From an uncultured Faecalibacterium sp. (GTDB taxonomy: Bacteria > Bacillota > Clostridia > Oscillospirales > Ruminococcaceae), in assembly GCA_934553285.1 (NCBI GenBank), contig CAKTFD010000001.1, positions 1 to 64,000 of the forward strand: 64,000 nt of DNA, read 5' to 3'. Position 1 is the first letter of the stretch; each line of letters starts with the position of its first letter. This document shows, in pieces, positions 34,656-43,600 of this stretch. The translations under genes were made by a program, and so were the position numbers. The notes beneath the pieces are model-generated. The model was not told the DNA's origin. It saw only the letters and a list, made by a program, of their open reading frames with translations, and did no database searches.

Positions 34656-36062
34656 TTACTCTGCCATATCGTTCTTAGGCAGTAGGACGTTCAGCAGGAT
34701 CGCCACGAAGGCGGCCGGCACGATGCCGGACTCGCCGCAGATCAGCTGGAGGGCCTGCGGAGCCTGTGCCAGGATGCCGCTGTTGGCACCCATGCCATAG
34801 CCCACGCCCAGTGCCACGGACACGATGGTCAGGTGGCGCGGGGTCATCTTATCCTTGGTGATCAGCTGGATACCGCTGACCACGATAGAAGAGAACATCA
34901 TAACAGCTGCGCCGCCCAGAACCGCCTGCGGCATGATGGAGATCAGCGCACCCAGCTTGGGGATCAGGCCGCACAGGATCAGGAACACCGCACCGGAAGC
35001 CAGTGCCATGCGGTTGACCACCTTGGTCATGGCCACCAGACCAACGTTCTGGCTGAAAGAGGTATTGGGCAGCACGCCAAACAGCGCTGCAAAGGTGGAG
35101 CCAAGGCCATCGCAGATGACGCCGCCGGACAACTCCTTATCCGAAGGTTCGCGACTCATGCCGCCTTCCATAACGCCGGAGATATCGCCCACGGTCTCCA
35201 CAGCAGTGACGATGAACATGATCAGCACCGGCAGGATAGCGCGTGCATCAAACACGACCTTGACCGGCATCAGCTTGGGCACGGCAAACCAGGAAGCCTG
35301 TGCTACCTTGTTCCAGTTGAGCACCCACGCTTTTGTAAACTCCACACCATCGGCGGTAACACCGGTAGTAGGCAGCACCAGCCCCATGATAAAGGCCGCC
35401 GCATAACCGGCCAGGATGCCGATGAGGATAGCAGAAGAGCTGAGGAAACCGGTGGTCCAGTGCTTGAAGAAGAGGATCACCACCAGCACAAACAGTGCCA
35501 GCAGCAGGTTTTCTACAGAACCGAAGTCCATGGCCTTGTTGCCGCCGCCAAAGGAGTTGATACCCACAGAGATCAGCGACAGGCCGATGGAAAGCACCAC
35601 CGTACCGGTGACTACCGGCGGGAAGAACTTGCGCAGCGGCTTGAGGAAAAAGCCCAGCACGCTTTCAAAAATACCGCCGATGATGGAAGCGCCCATGATG
35701 GCGCCGTAGGCCAGCACACCGCCGCCCATGGTACCGACAACACTGTTGAACACCCCGATAAAACCAGAACTGGTGCCCATGATGATAGGCACTGCACCGC
35801 CCACAGGCCCGATGGTGAACAGCTGCACCAGCGTAACGATACCGGCTACGAACATGGCGCTCTGCAGCAGGGTGACCTGCAGATCTGCAAATTCGCCGCC
35901 CGCAATGCCGCAGGCGCTGGTGATGATCAGCAGCGGGGTCAGATTGCCCACAAACATGGCGCAGACATGCTGCAGACCCAGCGGGATCGCCTGCCGCAGA
36001 GACATTTTGGCTTCAAAATGATAAGCCGATTCTTCCAGCTTGACTTCCTTCAAAAATTCCAC
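34656..36062 (-). CDS. NCS2 family purine/xanthine permease
   Basis: A 468-residue nucleobase:cation symporter-2 transporter with about 12-14 membrane segments. The start LRQAIPLGLQHVCAMFVGNLTPLL, the FTIGPVGGAVPIIMGTSSGF region, GVLPNTSFSQNVGLVAMTKVVNR and the following QAVLGGAAVMMF are characteristic of bacterial xanthine/urate permeases. Next to a molybdenum hydroxylase it probably imports the purine substrate. It has its own TATAAT promoter with a short 5' leader, too short for a purine riboswitch. Confidence 0.92.
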   Translation of the reverse strand: MEFLKEVKLEESAYHFEAKMSLRQAIPLGLQHVCAMFVGNLTPLLIITSACGIAGGEFADLQVTLLQSAMFVAGIVTLVQLFTIGPVGGAVPIIMGTSSGFIGVFNSVVGTMGGGVLAYGAIMGASIIGGIFESVLGFFLKPLRKFFPPVVTGTVVLSIGLSLISVGINSFGGGNKAMDFGSVENLLLALFVLVVILFFKHWTTGFLSSSAILIGILAGYAAAFIMGLVLPTTGVTADGVEFTKAWVLNWNKVAQASWFAVPKLMPVKVVFDARAILPVLIMFIVTAVETVGDISGVMEGGMSREPSDKELSGGVICDGLGSTFAALFGVLPNTSFSQNVGLVAMTKVVNRMALASGAVFLILCGLIPKLGALISIMPQAVLGGAAVMMFSSIVVSGIQLITKDKMTPRHLTIVSVALGVGYGMGANSGILAQAPQALQLICGESGIVPAAFVAILLNVLLPKNDMAE

Positions 36063-36119
36063 TCTCCTAAGGTTTTACAGTTTTGTGCGTTTCGGACACT
36101 TTGTAAAAAAAGCGAAATT

Positions 36120-36148
36120 ATTATAGCAAAAAGCAAATTCAATGTAAA
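36120..36148 (-). promoter_or_regulatory. Promoter of the NCS2 permease gene
   Basis: Minus strand: TTTACA (36148-36143), 17-base spacer, perfect TATAAT (36125-36120). The leader of about 50 bases can pair TTTTACA with TGTAAAA just before the ribosome site. Confidence 0.75.
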
Positions 36149-36214
36149 ATAAGTATGACTTTTTCATGAAGAAATGTTGTATGCTCCAGCAGGCGTTTTT
36201 TCTTTCGGAACGTC

Positions 36215-36287
36215 AAAAAAGCAGGGTCTCTGTAGGTTTCGTCCATCCTCTTGTGGGCAGACAGCATACAGAACATCCTGCTTTTTT
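36215..36287 (-). terminator. Long-loop terminator of the reductase gene
   Basis: AAAAAAGCAGG (36215-36225) and CCTGCTTTTTT (36277-36287), perfect 11-bp arms with a 51-base loop. A T-run follows on both strands, so it can act bidirectionally. Confidence 0.55.
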
Positions 36288-36338
36288 TGCGCATTTCGCG
36301 TTTTTTTGTGCGATACGGAAAAAATCGTGCTTTTGCAG

Positions 36339-37175
36339 TCAGGCCAGACCATACTCCCGCAGGCAGCGTTCAATGCCTGCCTGCGTCGTATCAAACACGA
36401 TACCATGTGCCCGGAGCTTCCTGCAATCCATGGCAAGATTTCGTGCCCAGGCCGCCTGCTGGATATCGACCGTGATCCCCAGCGCTTTTGCAAACTGCCG
36501 GGCGGTCAACACCATGTTTTCTGTGTTTTCGCTGCCAAAATTATAGACTCCGCCGGGCAGCAGCAGCGCAGGCTCCAACAGATCTATCGCCTGCCGGACA
36601 TAGGTAATACCCCGGAAATCCCGGGTGGAAAAGCGGATACTCTCGCCCCGTTGCGCCGCACGCAGAAGATTCAGCGGCAAATTGCCCCGGATAGGCAGAT
36701 GGTATCCGGGCAGATCATACATCCAGGTGGCACGCAGCAATACAGCATCCGGACAAACTGCCTGCACCTGCTGTTCCATTTCCAGCTTTCCCTGCCCGTA
36801 GAGATTGGCGGGCTGCAGCGGAATGCTTTCCGGCAGTGCGCCGGGCTGCGTTACGCCTGCATAAACCTGATCTGAGCTGAATGCCACGATCTTTGCACCG
36901 ACCGCAGCTGCCGCTCGTGCGATCCACACCGGCAGCTCCACGTTTGCGCGGCGAGCCTGCTCCGGGTGGTCTGTGCAGTAGCCGGTATCCGAGATGGCTG
37001 CAGTGTGCAGGATGATATCCGGGCGCTGCTGCAGAACAAACTGCCGCACGGCGCTTTCCTCTGCTGTGGAGAGAAACCCTTTAGAAAAGGTGCACAGGTC
37101 ATATCGGCCCGCCCATTGCTGCATCACGCGGGAGCCTACAAAACCGCCCGCACCCGTTACAAGAATCTTCTTCAT
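36339..37175 (-). CDS. RmlD-like NAD(P)-dependent reductase/epimerase
   Basis: A 278-residue extended short-chain dehydrogenase. The nucleotide-binding GAGGFVGSR is at residues 8-16, and the catalytic Tyr126 and Lys130 lie in NLYGQGKLEME. The body resembles dTDP-4-dehydrorhamnose reductase (RmlD), but no other dTDP-sugar gene is nearby, so the substrate is unknown. GGAGG precedes the ATG at 13 bases. It is followed by a long-loop terminator and lies just downstream of the azlCD pair. Confidence 0.75.
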   Translation of the reverse strand: MKKILVTGAGGFVGSRVMQQWAGRYDLCTFSKGFLSTAEESAVRQFVLQQRPDIILHTAAISDTGYCTDHPEQARRANVELPVWIARAAAAVGAKIVAFSSDQVYAGVTQPGALPESIPLQPANLYGQGKLEMEQQVQAVCPDAVLLRATWMYDLPGYHLPIRGNLPLNLLRAAQRGESIRFSTRDFRGITYVRQAIDLLEPALLLPGGVYNFGSENTENMVLTARQFAKALGITVDIQQAAWARNLAMDCRKLRAHGIVFDTTQAGIERCLREYGLA

Positions 37176-37204
37176 TTGTTACATGCGACCTCCGGCATAG
37201 GGCA

Positions 37205-37510
37205 TCAGATAAAAAATTCCAGCACGAATACCACCGCACAGCAGCCGGCAGCCACCTGAAACAGACTGGCTCCATACCAGGCTGCCGCAATGCCAACCAC
37301 CAGCGCAACAGCACCTGCTGCGGGGCTTTGGGTGGCCTGGATAATGGCCGGAAAGGTCATCACTGCCAGCGTCACATAGGGTACATAGTATAAAAACGAC
37401 TGAACAAAGCGGTTCTGGATCGGCTTACGGATGAGGGTAAGCGGCAGGACGCGGATGGCATAGGACACCAGCGCCATAACCGCGATATAAATATAATTGT
37501 TATGCGTCAT
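37205..37510 (-). CDS. azlD: AzlD-type branched-chain amino acid exporter subunit
   Basis: A 101-residue small membrane protein with three to four hydrophobic segments and the AzlD pattern (YAIRVLPLTLIRKPIQNRFVQSFLYYVPYVTLAVMTFPAI). AzlD works with AzlC in export of branched-chain amino acids. Its start overlaps the azlC end by 11 bases, so the two are translated together. Confidence 0.85.
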   Translation of the reverse strand: MTHNNYIYIAVMALVSYAIRVLPLTLIRKPIQNRFVQSFLYYVPYVTLAVMTFPAIIQATQSPAAGAVALVVGIAAAWYGASLFQVAAGCCAVVFVLEFFI

Positions 37511-38276
37511 TTTCGGATTCCTCCTGCTTGACCGGAAACAGAACTGCCGCTGCGCCGGAGATTGCCACTGTCAGAAGGATGGTGCGGCCGCCTTCGGAAA
37601 GCGCCGAGATGCCCGGCAGATAGTTGCACATAAAACTCAAGGCAAAACTGATGACGACCAAAGCCGCCACGGTGCCATTTTTGTGGGCGGGCGGGATGAT
37701 GATAGCCAAAAACATGCCATACAGTGCCACACTCAAAGCACTGACCACCCGCAGCGGCAGAAGATTGCCCGCCACGATGCCCAATGCCGTACCGGTCGCC
37801 CAGGCCGGAGCGGCCAACAAAATAGCGCCGTAAGTATAATATGGGTTCAGACTGCCCGGTCGTGCAATGGTGATGCCAAAAAGTTCATCTGTGACATCAT
37901 AACCGATCAGCAGCCGATGCCAGAAAGGCGTGCCAGGCGCAAAACGCTGTGCCAGCGCACAGCTCATTAGCAGATAGCGTGCATTGGCGATCAATGTGAT
38001 AACGGCAACCTCGAAATAGGTGGCATTTGCCATAATGAGCGCAAATGCAGCATACTCGCCTGCGGAGGCGTTGTTCAGCAGACTGACAAGAAACCCCTGA
38101 AACGGTGTGAACCCCGCCTTGCGGGCTGCAATGCCCAGTGAAAATGATACCGCAAAGTAGCCCAGCGCAATGGGTACACCATCCCGCATTCCATCGCAGA
38201 ACACCTTACGGCTGAACCGATCGGCGCGTACGATCTGATCCGACTGCCGATCCAGAAGCTCCTGCTTCGATCCCAT
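37500..38276 (-). CDS. azlC: AzlC-family amino acid permease
   Basis: A 258-residue membrane protein with the AzlC landmarks GMRDGVPIALGYFAVSFSLGI, NNASAGEYAAFAL, NARYLLMSCALAQRF and DVTDELFGI. It is the large subunit of a branched-chain amino acid exporter. ATG 38276 is set by AGGGGAAG upstream; an upstream frame extension of 42 residues is not supported. A TATAAT (38324-38319 on the minus strand) precedes it with a poor -35. The physiological substrate here is not certain. Confidence 0.85.
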   Translation of the reverse strand: MGSKQELLDRQSDQIVRADRFSRKVFCDGMRDGVPIALGYFAVSFSLGIAARKAGFTPFQGFLVSLLNNASAGEYAAFALIMANATYFEVAVITLIANARYLLMSCALAQRFAPGTPFWHRLLIGYDVTDELFGITIARPGSLNPYYTYGAILLAAPAWATGTALGIVAGNLLPLRVVSALSVALYGMFLAIIIPPAHKNGTVAALVVISFALSFMCNYLPGISALSEGGRTILLTVAISGAAAVLFPVKQEESENDA

Positions 38277-38611
38277 AGTTGATACTTCCCCTTTCCTCTT
38301 TTGCCAACAACAAAGCCTATTATACTCCACTCCGCGCAGAGAAGAAAGAGGTTCTTTGCTTTTTTGTGTAAAACTGCCGAGTTCCGGCTCAATATCCGGC
38401 ACTCAGCAGTTCTTAGCGGGATTTTTATAGCAATTCAACTTTTTAATGCAACAGCGTTGAATTACATATCGCAAATATGCTGCTTGAATGTTGCGCTAAT
38501 TCTCAACTTGCGATAAATGTTGGAGTTATTCTAGGGCATTGGGGTAATATCAGGCAATCCGTAGCGGAACCTCTGCGAAGATTACAGATGATTTCTTACG
38601 TATTTTGATTT
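38277..38611. other. Intergenic junction between AzlC and the AT-rich island
   Basis: The 335 bases hold the azlC promoter region near 38319, then a sharp drop in GC marking the left edge of the restriction-modification island. Two inverted repeats occur (38432-38463 and 38467-38515). No open frame with a ribosome site was found. Confidence 0.6.
38432..38515. repeat. Two adjacent inverted repeats at the island's left edge
   Basis: Perfect 8-base arms AATTCAAC (38432-38439) / GTTGAATT (38456-38463), then TATCGCAA (38467-38474) / TTGCGATA (38508-38515). Neither is followed by a clear T-run, so they are not typical terminators. Confidence 0.55.
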
Positions 38612-40240
38612 TCAGCTTCTTCCCAATCTTCTTCTCTGCATTTTTTTCCAGATTGCCCGGCACTGATCACATACTTCTTGGTCAAGCCCCAGCATACCAA
38701 CTAAAACTTCCCGATCGCCTATATCCAAGGCCTTCTCAATATCGCCATTCTCCCTGACGATCCGATCTATTTCACTCAAGAGTTTCTCTCGGTATACTGC
38801 ATCTATTCGTTCAATTTTAGGAAGCAATACTTTTCCGACCTCCGTGGGCAGAATTTCCAAAACGCCTCCACCGTAGCTTCTTCCGCAGATCTCAGTAAAT
38901 GCGAACGATACACTATTATAGTATGCTAGCAGTATGTTTTCGGGGTCAACGCCCTCATTAAATTTTATTCTGTGCATTGTATCTGTGGAAACTGCTCCAC
39001 ATTGATTTAGAACAAACTTAGGATATAGATTATTGCGTCTTAGAAAAAAAGCATCTGGAACCCAAACGGATGGGATAATATACCATCTGTCTCGAATTGA
39101 ACATTTATATCCAGCATTTTCATTGTTTGCTTCTCCTTTTAAAATATAGTCCTTATAGTTTTCAGGATACTTTTCATATGGAATATTTTCCGGGAAGCAA
39201 ACAAGCCTAGCTTGCTTCCCGGCTTGCTTATTGTAATTCCAATCTTGTTCGGTAAAATATATACCATGTGCATGCGAGCTTCTTCCAATTAAAGGCCGTG
39301 TTGCCTCCTCAAGATGATATTGGTTTGTTTTTTCTTCTGTTATAGAAAAGTATCCATTATTTCCGGTTGTAATTCCAATATTTATAAGTCCATAATCCGA
39401 AAACTCAGAAAAGCGATTATCCGATTTCAATTTCTGAATCAATTCGATTTCTTTTTCGCTTGTAAAATATTTAGTCCACTTTTCCCTAACGTGTTGCATA
39501 GGTTGAAAGCCATTAGAATTTAAGTTCAGAGTATCAAATCCACAAATATCTTGTAATTCAATAATCCGAATACCTTTTTCCTCTTTTCCTTTTTCGCCGA
39601 TAAAAACGACTACCTCCTGCTCAATGTCAGGAAAAACAAGTTGTTCAAATGTAATAAGCGTAATTTTGGCAAGATTATTTGCCAAATAGAGTCGAAGGTC
39701 TTCCGCATATGCAACTTGCAATATTTCTGCAGGAATGACAAATGCGATTTTACCTTTTTCCGAAAGAAGCTGAATGCACGCCACCATAAACGCAACCCAT
39801 GCATTTATCAGTTTGTTTGACTTCATTCCATGAGATTTTAAAATTTGTGCTTGATATTCTCGCTGTTTTTCCTGCAAGTATTGATAACGAATATATGGCG
39901 GGTTTCCAAGCACTAAATCATATGTTCTTTTTCCTAATGCTTCCCTATAGAAGTCAAAGAAATCCTCATTAAAAACCTTTACCTTCGGAGTATTATCATA
40001 TCTATCACGTACTTTTTTTGCTTCGCCTTCTTCTATTTCAACGGCTTCAACACTATGAATCTCACTCAGTAAGTGCAACTCACTCAATGCATCAAGAAAA
40101 ACGCCGTCACCACAGCTTGGTTCCAACACACTGTTAATATCGTCAGTCTCGAAAAGGCGCACCATAGCAGTAGCCAGTTGTTGAGGCGTGTAATATGCTC
40201 CTCTTAACTTTTGTTCAGTACTATCCTTTTTGAGTTTCAT
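38612..40240 (-). CDS. Adenine-specific DNA methyltransferase, companion of the type IIG enzyme
   Basis: A 542-residue N6-adenine methyltransferase. Motif X is AYYTPQQLATAMVR (residues 15-28), motif I LEPSCGDGVFLDA (39-51) binds S-adenosylmethionine, and motif IV NPPY is at 113-116. The remaining part is a target-recognition region. It lies 15 bases downstream of a large restriction-modification enzyme, and the pair of about 540 and about 995 residues recalls the Eco57I system, where a separate methylase protects both strands. Base composition is strongly AT-rich compared with its neighbours, a sign of transfer. Confidence 0.9.
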   Translation of the reverse strand: MKLKKDSTEQKLRGAYYTPQQLATAMVRLFETDDINSVLEPSCGDGVFLDALSELHLLSEIHSVEAVEIEEGEAKKVRDRYDNTPKVKVFNEDFFDFYREALGKRTYDLVLGNPPYIRYQYLQEKQREYQAQILKSHGMKSNKLINAWVAFMVACIQLLSEKGKIAFVIPAEILQVAYAEDLRLYLANNLAKITLITFEQLVFPDIEQEVVVFIGEKGKEEKGIRIIELQDICGFDTLNLNSNGFQPMQHVREKWTKYFTSEKEIELIQKLKSDNRFSEFSDYGLINIGITTGNNGYFSITEEKTNQYHLEEATRPLIGRSSHAHGIYFTEQDWNYNKQAGKQARLVCFPENIPYEKYPENYKDYILKGEANNENAGYKCSIRDRWYIIPSVWVPDAFFLRRNNLYPKFVLNQCGAVSTDTMHRIKFNEGVDPENILLAYYNSVSFAFTEICGRSYGGGVLEILPTEVGKVLLPKIERIDAVYREKLLSEIDRIVRENGDIEKALDIGDREVLVGMLGLDQEVCDQCRAIWKKMQRRRLGRS

Positions 40241-40255
40241 CTAAAATAACCTCTC

Positions 40256-43243
40256 TTAAATTTCAAACCTGTACACCTTTTTGATCAGGTTCTGGATTTC
40301 GCCAATGAGCATATCTTTCTCATCCTGTAGCACAGAAATCACTCGTTTCGGTGGATGATCTTTAAGCTCTTCATTTATGTTATAAATTCTGTGAGTATCC
40401 TCTATAACATTATTGTAAAGTGTTCGCTGCTTTACATCATCAAAATCCAGTTCCACAAATGGTAACGTTGACAAAACAAAAGTTCCTCGTGCTGTAAACC
40501 CATTTTCAAAATCACTTCCAACAATCCCCAAAATTCTTTCAGTAATAGGATTAGACAGCCAAGCCTGAATATACTCTAATGCATACGGGCTTTCAGACTT
40601 TTTAGACACAGCACAATAACCTGCCGTTCCGCCTGATGCAATCAACATATCATTTGTATCTAGCGCGTACATTGGTTCCTTACTCAAAACTCCAACGATC
40701 AGCTTTGGGGTGTCTATAAATGCAGTCAATGCTTGTGTTCTCCCATACTGATACCATGAATCCGCTGTTGCATTCGGAACATCTCTGGTACCTTGGCTCG
40801 ACACGCATTTTGGAACGAGACGATCATAGTAATCTTTCAGATAGTTAAATGCTCCTGGAAAATGAGATTCCATGCATTCAACTGAAAGCAGCTTTCCTTG
40901 TTTATCATAAGGGAAAATAATCCACTTATCTGTTGCCAAAGTACTATACGAGTTTAACCCCTTCTCGGCCCTTTTTGTGGGTTTAAAATACGGACGTAAA
41001 ATTTTACGTTCGATTTTGTATTCTTTTCCGTTCCGAAAGATTCTAATTGTAGCATGATTCTCATCTAAAATCTCATCTGAAGAAAACCAATAGACTGGTT
41101 TAGGACGCTCTGCACTCGTTTGAATCCCATTAAAAATATCAACATATTTTGTAATAGGAACTGCCACTTGATCTATTTTATAAAGCATGGACAAAAACTC
41201 AAAATCTGTTGTGAGCCGCCACGGCAATCTATTTAGAATCGTAGATTTAAATTCAATTGTCTCTATTTTTTCGCCGAGCCACAGTTTATCCGCAGAATCA
41301 ACACCTGTATAAGAAAATTTTTCCTGTGGCTGTTTGCACAATAACAAGATTGAGCTATAAATCGTTTTATCTTCAAATAACTGTGCATCTCCAAAGTCGT
41401 CCAAACTTACAAGATGCTTTCCCTCTGCAATCAAATTCCGAAGATATTCTCCTGCACCAACCTTAAAAAACTTATTCGGCACAATGTAACAAATATATCC
41501 ACCATCTTTTGTTTTTCTGATAGCTTGCTCTATAAAAATGAAGTATTTATCAAATTGCTTATATGCTGTTCTATACTTTTTCCTGTAGATCTCGACCTCA
41601 CTACTTGGAAGAAGCGCATGCATATCTTCTGTACTCACATATGGAGGATTTCCGATTATTACATCAAAAGATTCTCCTCCATTGATTTTTTCCCAATCAA
41701 AAGGAACTAAGTCCAATCGCTGATTTTCTGAATTTAAAATGCCCTGCATCTCCTTCTCGCTTACAAGAGCATTCCCAAAGAAAATGTTCGTACTTAAATC
41801 AGGAAGAATATGTTTCACCAAAGCCACAGACGGTGCAGTTTCGTCTTCAATCAATTTAATAAGCAATGAAAATTTTGCAACCTCTACAGCATGAATATCA
41901 ATATCGATGCCGTATATACAAGAACATAGAATCTCTTTCTTTTCTGAAATGGGAAGTTTGTATACATGATTTCCGATTTCCTCCAGATGTTCTTTTTGTC
42001 CTGCATTCAAATACCATTGCACACAATAATTTTGAAGATATGAAAAAGCCTCTTCCAAAAAGACACCTGACCCACATGCAATGTCTGCGATTCGGATTTT
42101 CAGCAAATCTTTTGGTGTTTTCCCAGCACACGCTTTTGCCAGTGTTTTCTCAATCATATATTTAACAATTTCGGTTGGCGTTGTAACTATAGAGCGATTT
42201 ATACACTCTTTCTTTTGTTGTAACCCAATACTTCCATCTTTCAAGACAACAAGCTGTTCCGTTAAAAACAACTCATAAATTTTACCCAAAAGATGTGGCT
42301 CGATAATGTTAAAAAGATATGGACTCTGTGGGTAGTACAGTCCTTCAATCATCTCCGAGATCACATCACACGACAAATCAAAAATAATATCATCGCCAGA
42401 AAACATGCCAGAGTTATATCTATGATCTGCCAATCTAAAAAGCTGTTCTAGCTGTTCTTTTAACTGTGATTTATCTATAATTGTTTCTTTCAAATTATGA
42501 TAAAGCGGGAGATTTTTATCCTCACAAATTCTCAGAAACACAATTTGGTTAATAAATTCCTGCACGACATCATTTAAAACTTCCAGAGATTTATATCTAC
42601 CACCTTTACAGTACAGTTCATTACTAAGTGCTACCCGCCATCCATTGATTTGAGATAAGAACATCTCATCAACTTGTTGTATCTGCGCACCTGCTTCTAA
42701 AGACCCATTATTTATATTTTTATCAAACTCACCCGAATATACTGTATCCCTTGAAATCAAGTCCTTGATCTCATTGAATTTTTCTATATATTCAGTATAA
42801 TGATATAATCTGTATCGCGCAGTCGCACAATCATCTTCCTCATTTGGCAAATAACAAGTATCATAAACGGCTAAGTACTCAAAATTTGTTAAAATGGCAA
42901 TTCTATGCTTTGCATTCCAACCATATTTTCTTGTTTGGAAAGCTGGTGCTCCCGTCTTTGTAATATCTACAGATGGTTTCTTTGCTTCAACAAAAAATTT
43001 TGCAACGCCTCTTAGCGTCATCGTATAATCTGGACGATCCGAATGGCTCGAATAATTTTCTGCTATTACCTCTCTATACTGGGGAGCAACACCTTTCTCA
43101 TTGGCTACATCCCAACCCAAAAATTTGAGAAAAGGATCAACAAACTCAATCCTACAAGAGTGTTCATTATAATTCTGTTTTGCATCCTTATAATAACTCA
43201 GGTTCGCACTAAATTGTTCTACCAGACGTTGTAGTTCGTTCAT
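40256..43243 (-). CDS. Type IIG (Eco57I-like) restriction-modification enzyme
   Basis: A 995-residue single-chain nuclease-methylase. The N-terminal nuclease has a PD-(D/E)XK site: Pro71-Asp72 and Glu86-Ala-Lys88 in FFVEAKKP. The central adenine methyltransferase has motif I IADIACGSGVFLEEA (385-399) and motif IV NPPY (532-535); the C-terminal third is the likely target-recognition domain. It cuts foreign DNA at a distance from its recognition sequence and may modify one strand. The start ATG 43243 has AAAGG upstream; an in-frame GTG three codons earlier is less well placed. A consensus promoter drives it together with the methylase gene. Composition is markedly AT-rich. Confidence 0.9.
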   Translation of the reverse strand: MNELQRLVEQFSANLSYYKDAKQNYNEHSCRIEFVDPFLKFLGWDVANEKGVAPQYREVIAENYSSHSDRPDYTMTLRGVAKFFVEAKKPSVDITKTGAPAFQTRKYGWNAKHRIAILTNFEYLAVYDTCYLPNEEDDCATARYRLYHYTEYIEKFNEIKDLISRDTVYSGEFDKNINNGSLEAGAQIQQVDEMFLSQINGWRVALSNELYCKGGRYKSLEVLNDVVQEFINQIVFLRICEDKNLPLYHNLKETIIDKSQLKEQLEQLFRLADHRYNSGMFSGDDIIFDLSCDVISEMIEGLYYPQSPYLFNIIEPHLLGKIYELFLTEQLVVLKDGSIGLQQKKECINRSIVTTPTEIVKYMIEKTLAKACAGKTPKDLLKIRIADIACGSGVFLEEAFSYLQNYCVQWYLNAGQKEHLEEIGNHVYKLPISEKKEILCSCIYGIDIDIHAVEVAKFSLLIKLIEDETAPSVALVKHILPDLSTNIFFGNALVSEKEMQGILNSENQRLDLVPFDWEKINGGESFDVIIGNPPYVSTEDMHALLPSSEVEIYRKKYRTAYKQFDKYFIFIEQAIRKTKDGGYICYIVPNKFFKVGAGEYLRNLIAEGKHLVSLDDFGDAQLFEDKTIYSSILLLCKQPQEKFSYTGVDSADKLWLGEKIETIEFKSTILNRLPWRLTTDFEFLSMLYKIDQVAVPITKYVDIFNGIQTSAERPKPVYWFSSDEILDENHATIRIFRNGKEYKIERKILRPYFKPTKRAEKGLNSYSTLATDKWIIFPYDKQGKLLSVECMESHFPGAFNYLKDYYDRLVPKCVSSQGTRDVPNATADSWYQYGRTQALTAFIDTPKLIVGVLSKEPMYALDTNDMLIASGGTAGYCAVSKKSESPYALEYIQAWLSNPITERILGIVGSDFENGFTARGTFVLSTLPFVELDFDDVKQRTLYNNVIEDTHRIYNINEELKDHPPKRVISVLQDEKDMLIGEIQNLIKKVYRFEI

Positions 43244-43325
43244 CCTATTCACCTTTTAGTCCATCATTTTTCTTTTCGCTCAGATATACACCTATTCATT
43301 ACACAGGATATTGTAGTACCTTTTA

Positions 43326-43354
43326 ATTATATTCGCTTAAAAGAACTCTGTCAA
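43326..43354 (-). promoter_or_regulatory. Consensus promoter of the restriction-modification operon
   Basis: Minus strand: perfect TTGACA (43354-43349), 17-base spacer, perfect TATAAT (43331-43326). No C-box or controller gene was seen beside it. Confidence 0.88.
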
Positions 43355-43495
43355 TTATAACATCTACTGCCTAAACAATCTGGAATTTCCGAATGGTTGT
43401 GAATTGGCTAGAGGCTCTGACCTCCCCGGAGGAAAAAAACCATGATACTGGTTTGATTCTGCTCGGGGGTATTACTTTTCTGCTACTTTGGGCGC

Positions 43496-43544
43496 AAAAC
43501 AGCCCCGCCTTCAAGCGAAATCTCTTGAAAACGGGGCTGCTTTT
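43496..43544. terminator. Terminator of guaA, probably bidirectional
   Basis: Stem CAGCCCCG (43500-43507) / CGGGGCTG (43532-43539), with inner TTCAAG/CTTGAA; T4 follows on either strand. It lies 60 bases past the guaA stop. Confidence 0.85.
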
Positions 43545-43600
43545 ATGCGTTGCTGTGTTCTATTTTTCGAAGGTCTAAAAAGTCGGAAGGCAAATTTTCA

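Larger units (their letters stand above)
43253..43600. other. Gap between the island and guaA
   Basis: Holds the promoter of the restriction system, the right-hand composition boundary near 43.4 kb, and the guaA terminator. A ribosome-site-like GGAGG near 43430 is followed by ATG and a stop after four codons, possibly a decayed gene; no intact frame is credible. Confidence 0.6.

Noticed and set aside
36063..36120. Purine riboswitch upstream of the xanthine permease.
   Set aside because: The leader from the predicted start is only about 50 bases, shorter than the purine aptamer, and the conserved core bases were not seen.
36174..36875. A 233-codon plus-strand frame opposite the RmlD-like gene.
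   Set aside because: Most of it is antisense to the reductase gene, and its start lies in the terminator region.
43393..43578. A 61-codon plus-strand frame right of the restriction island, with a hydrophobic C-terminus.
   Set aside because: No ribosome site; much of its 3' part is the guaA terminator hairpin. It could be a decayed remnant but not a gene.
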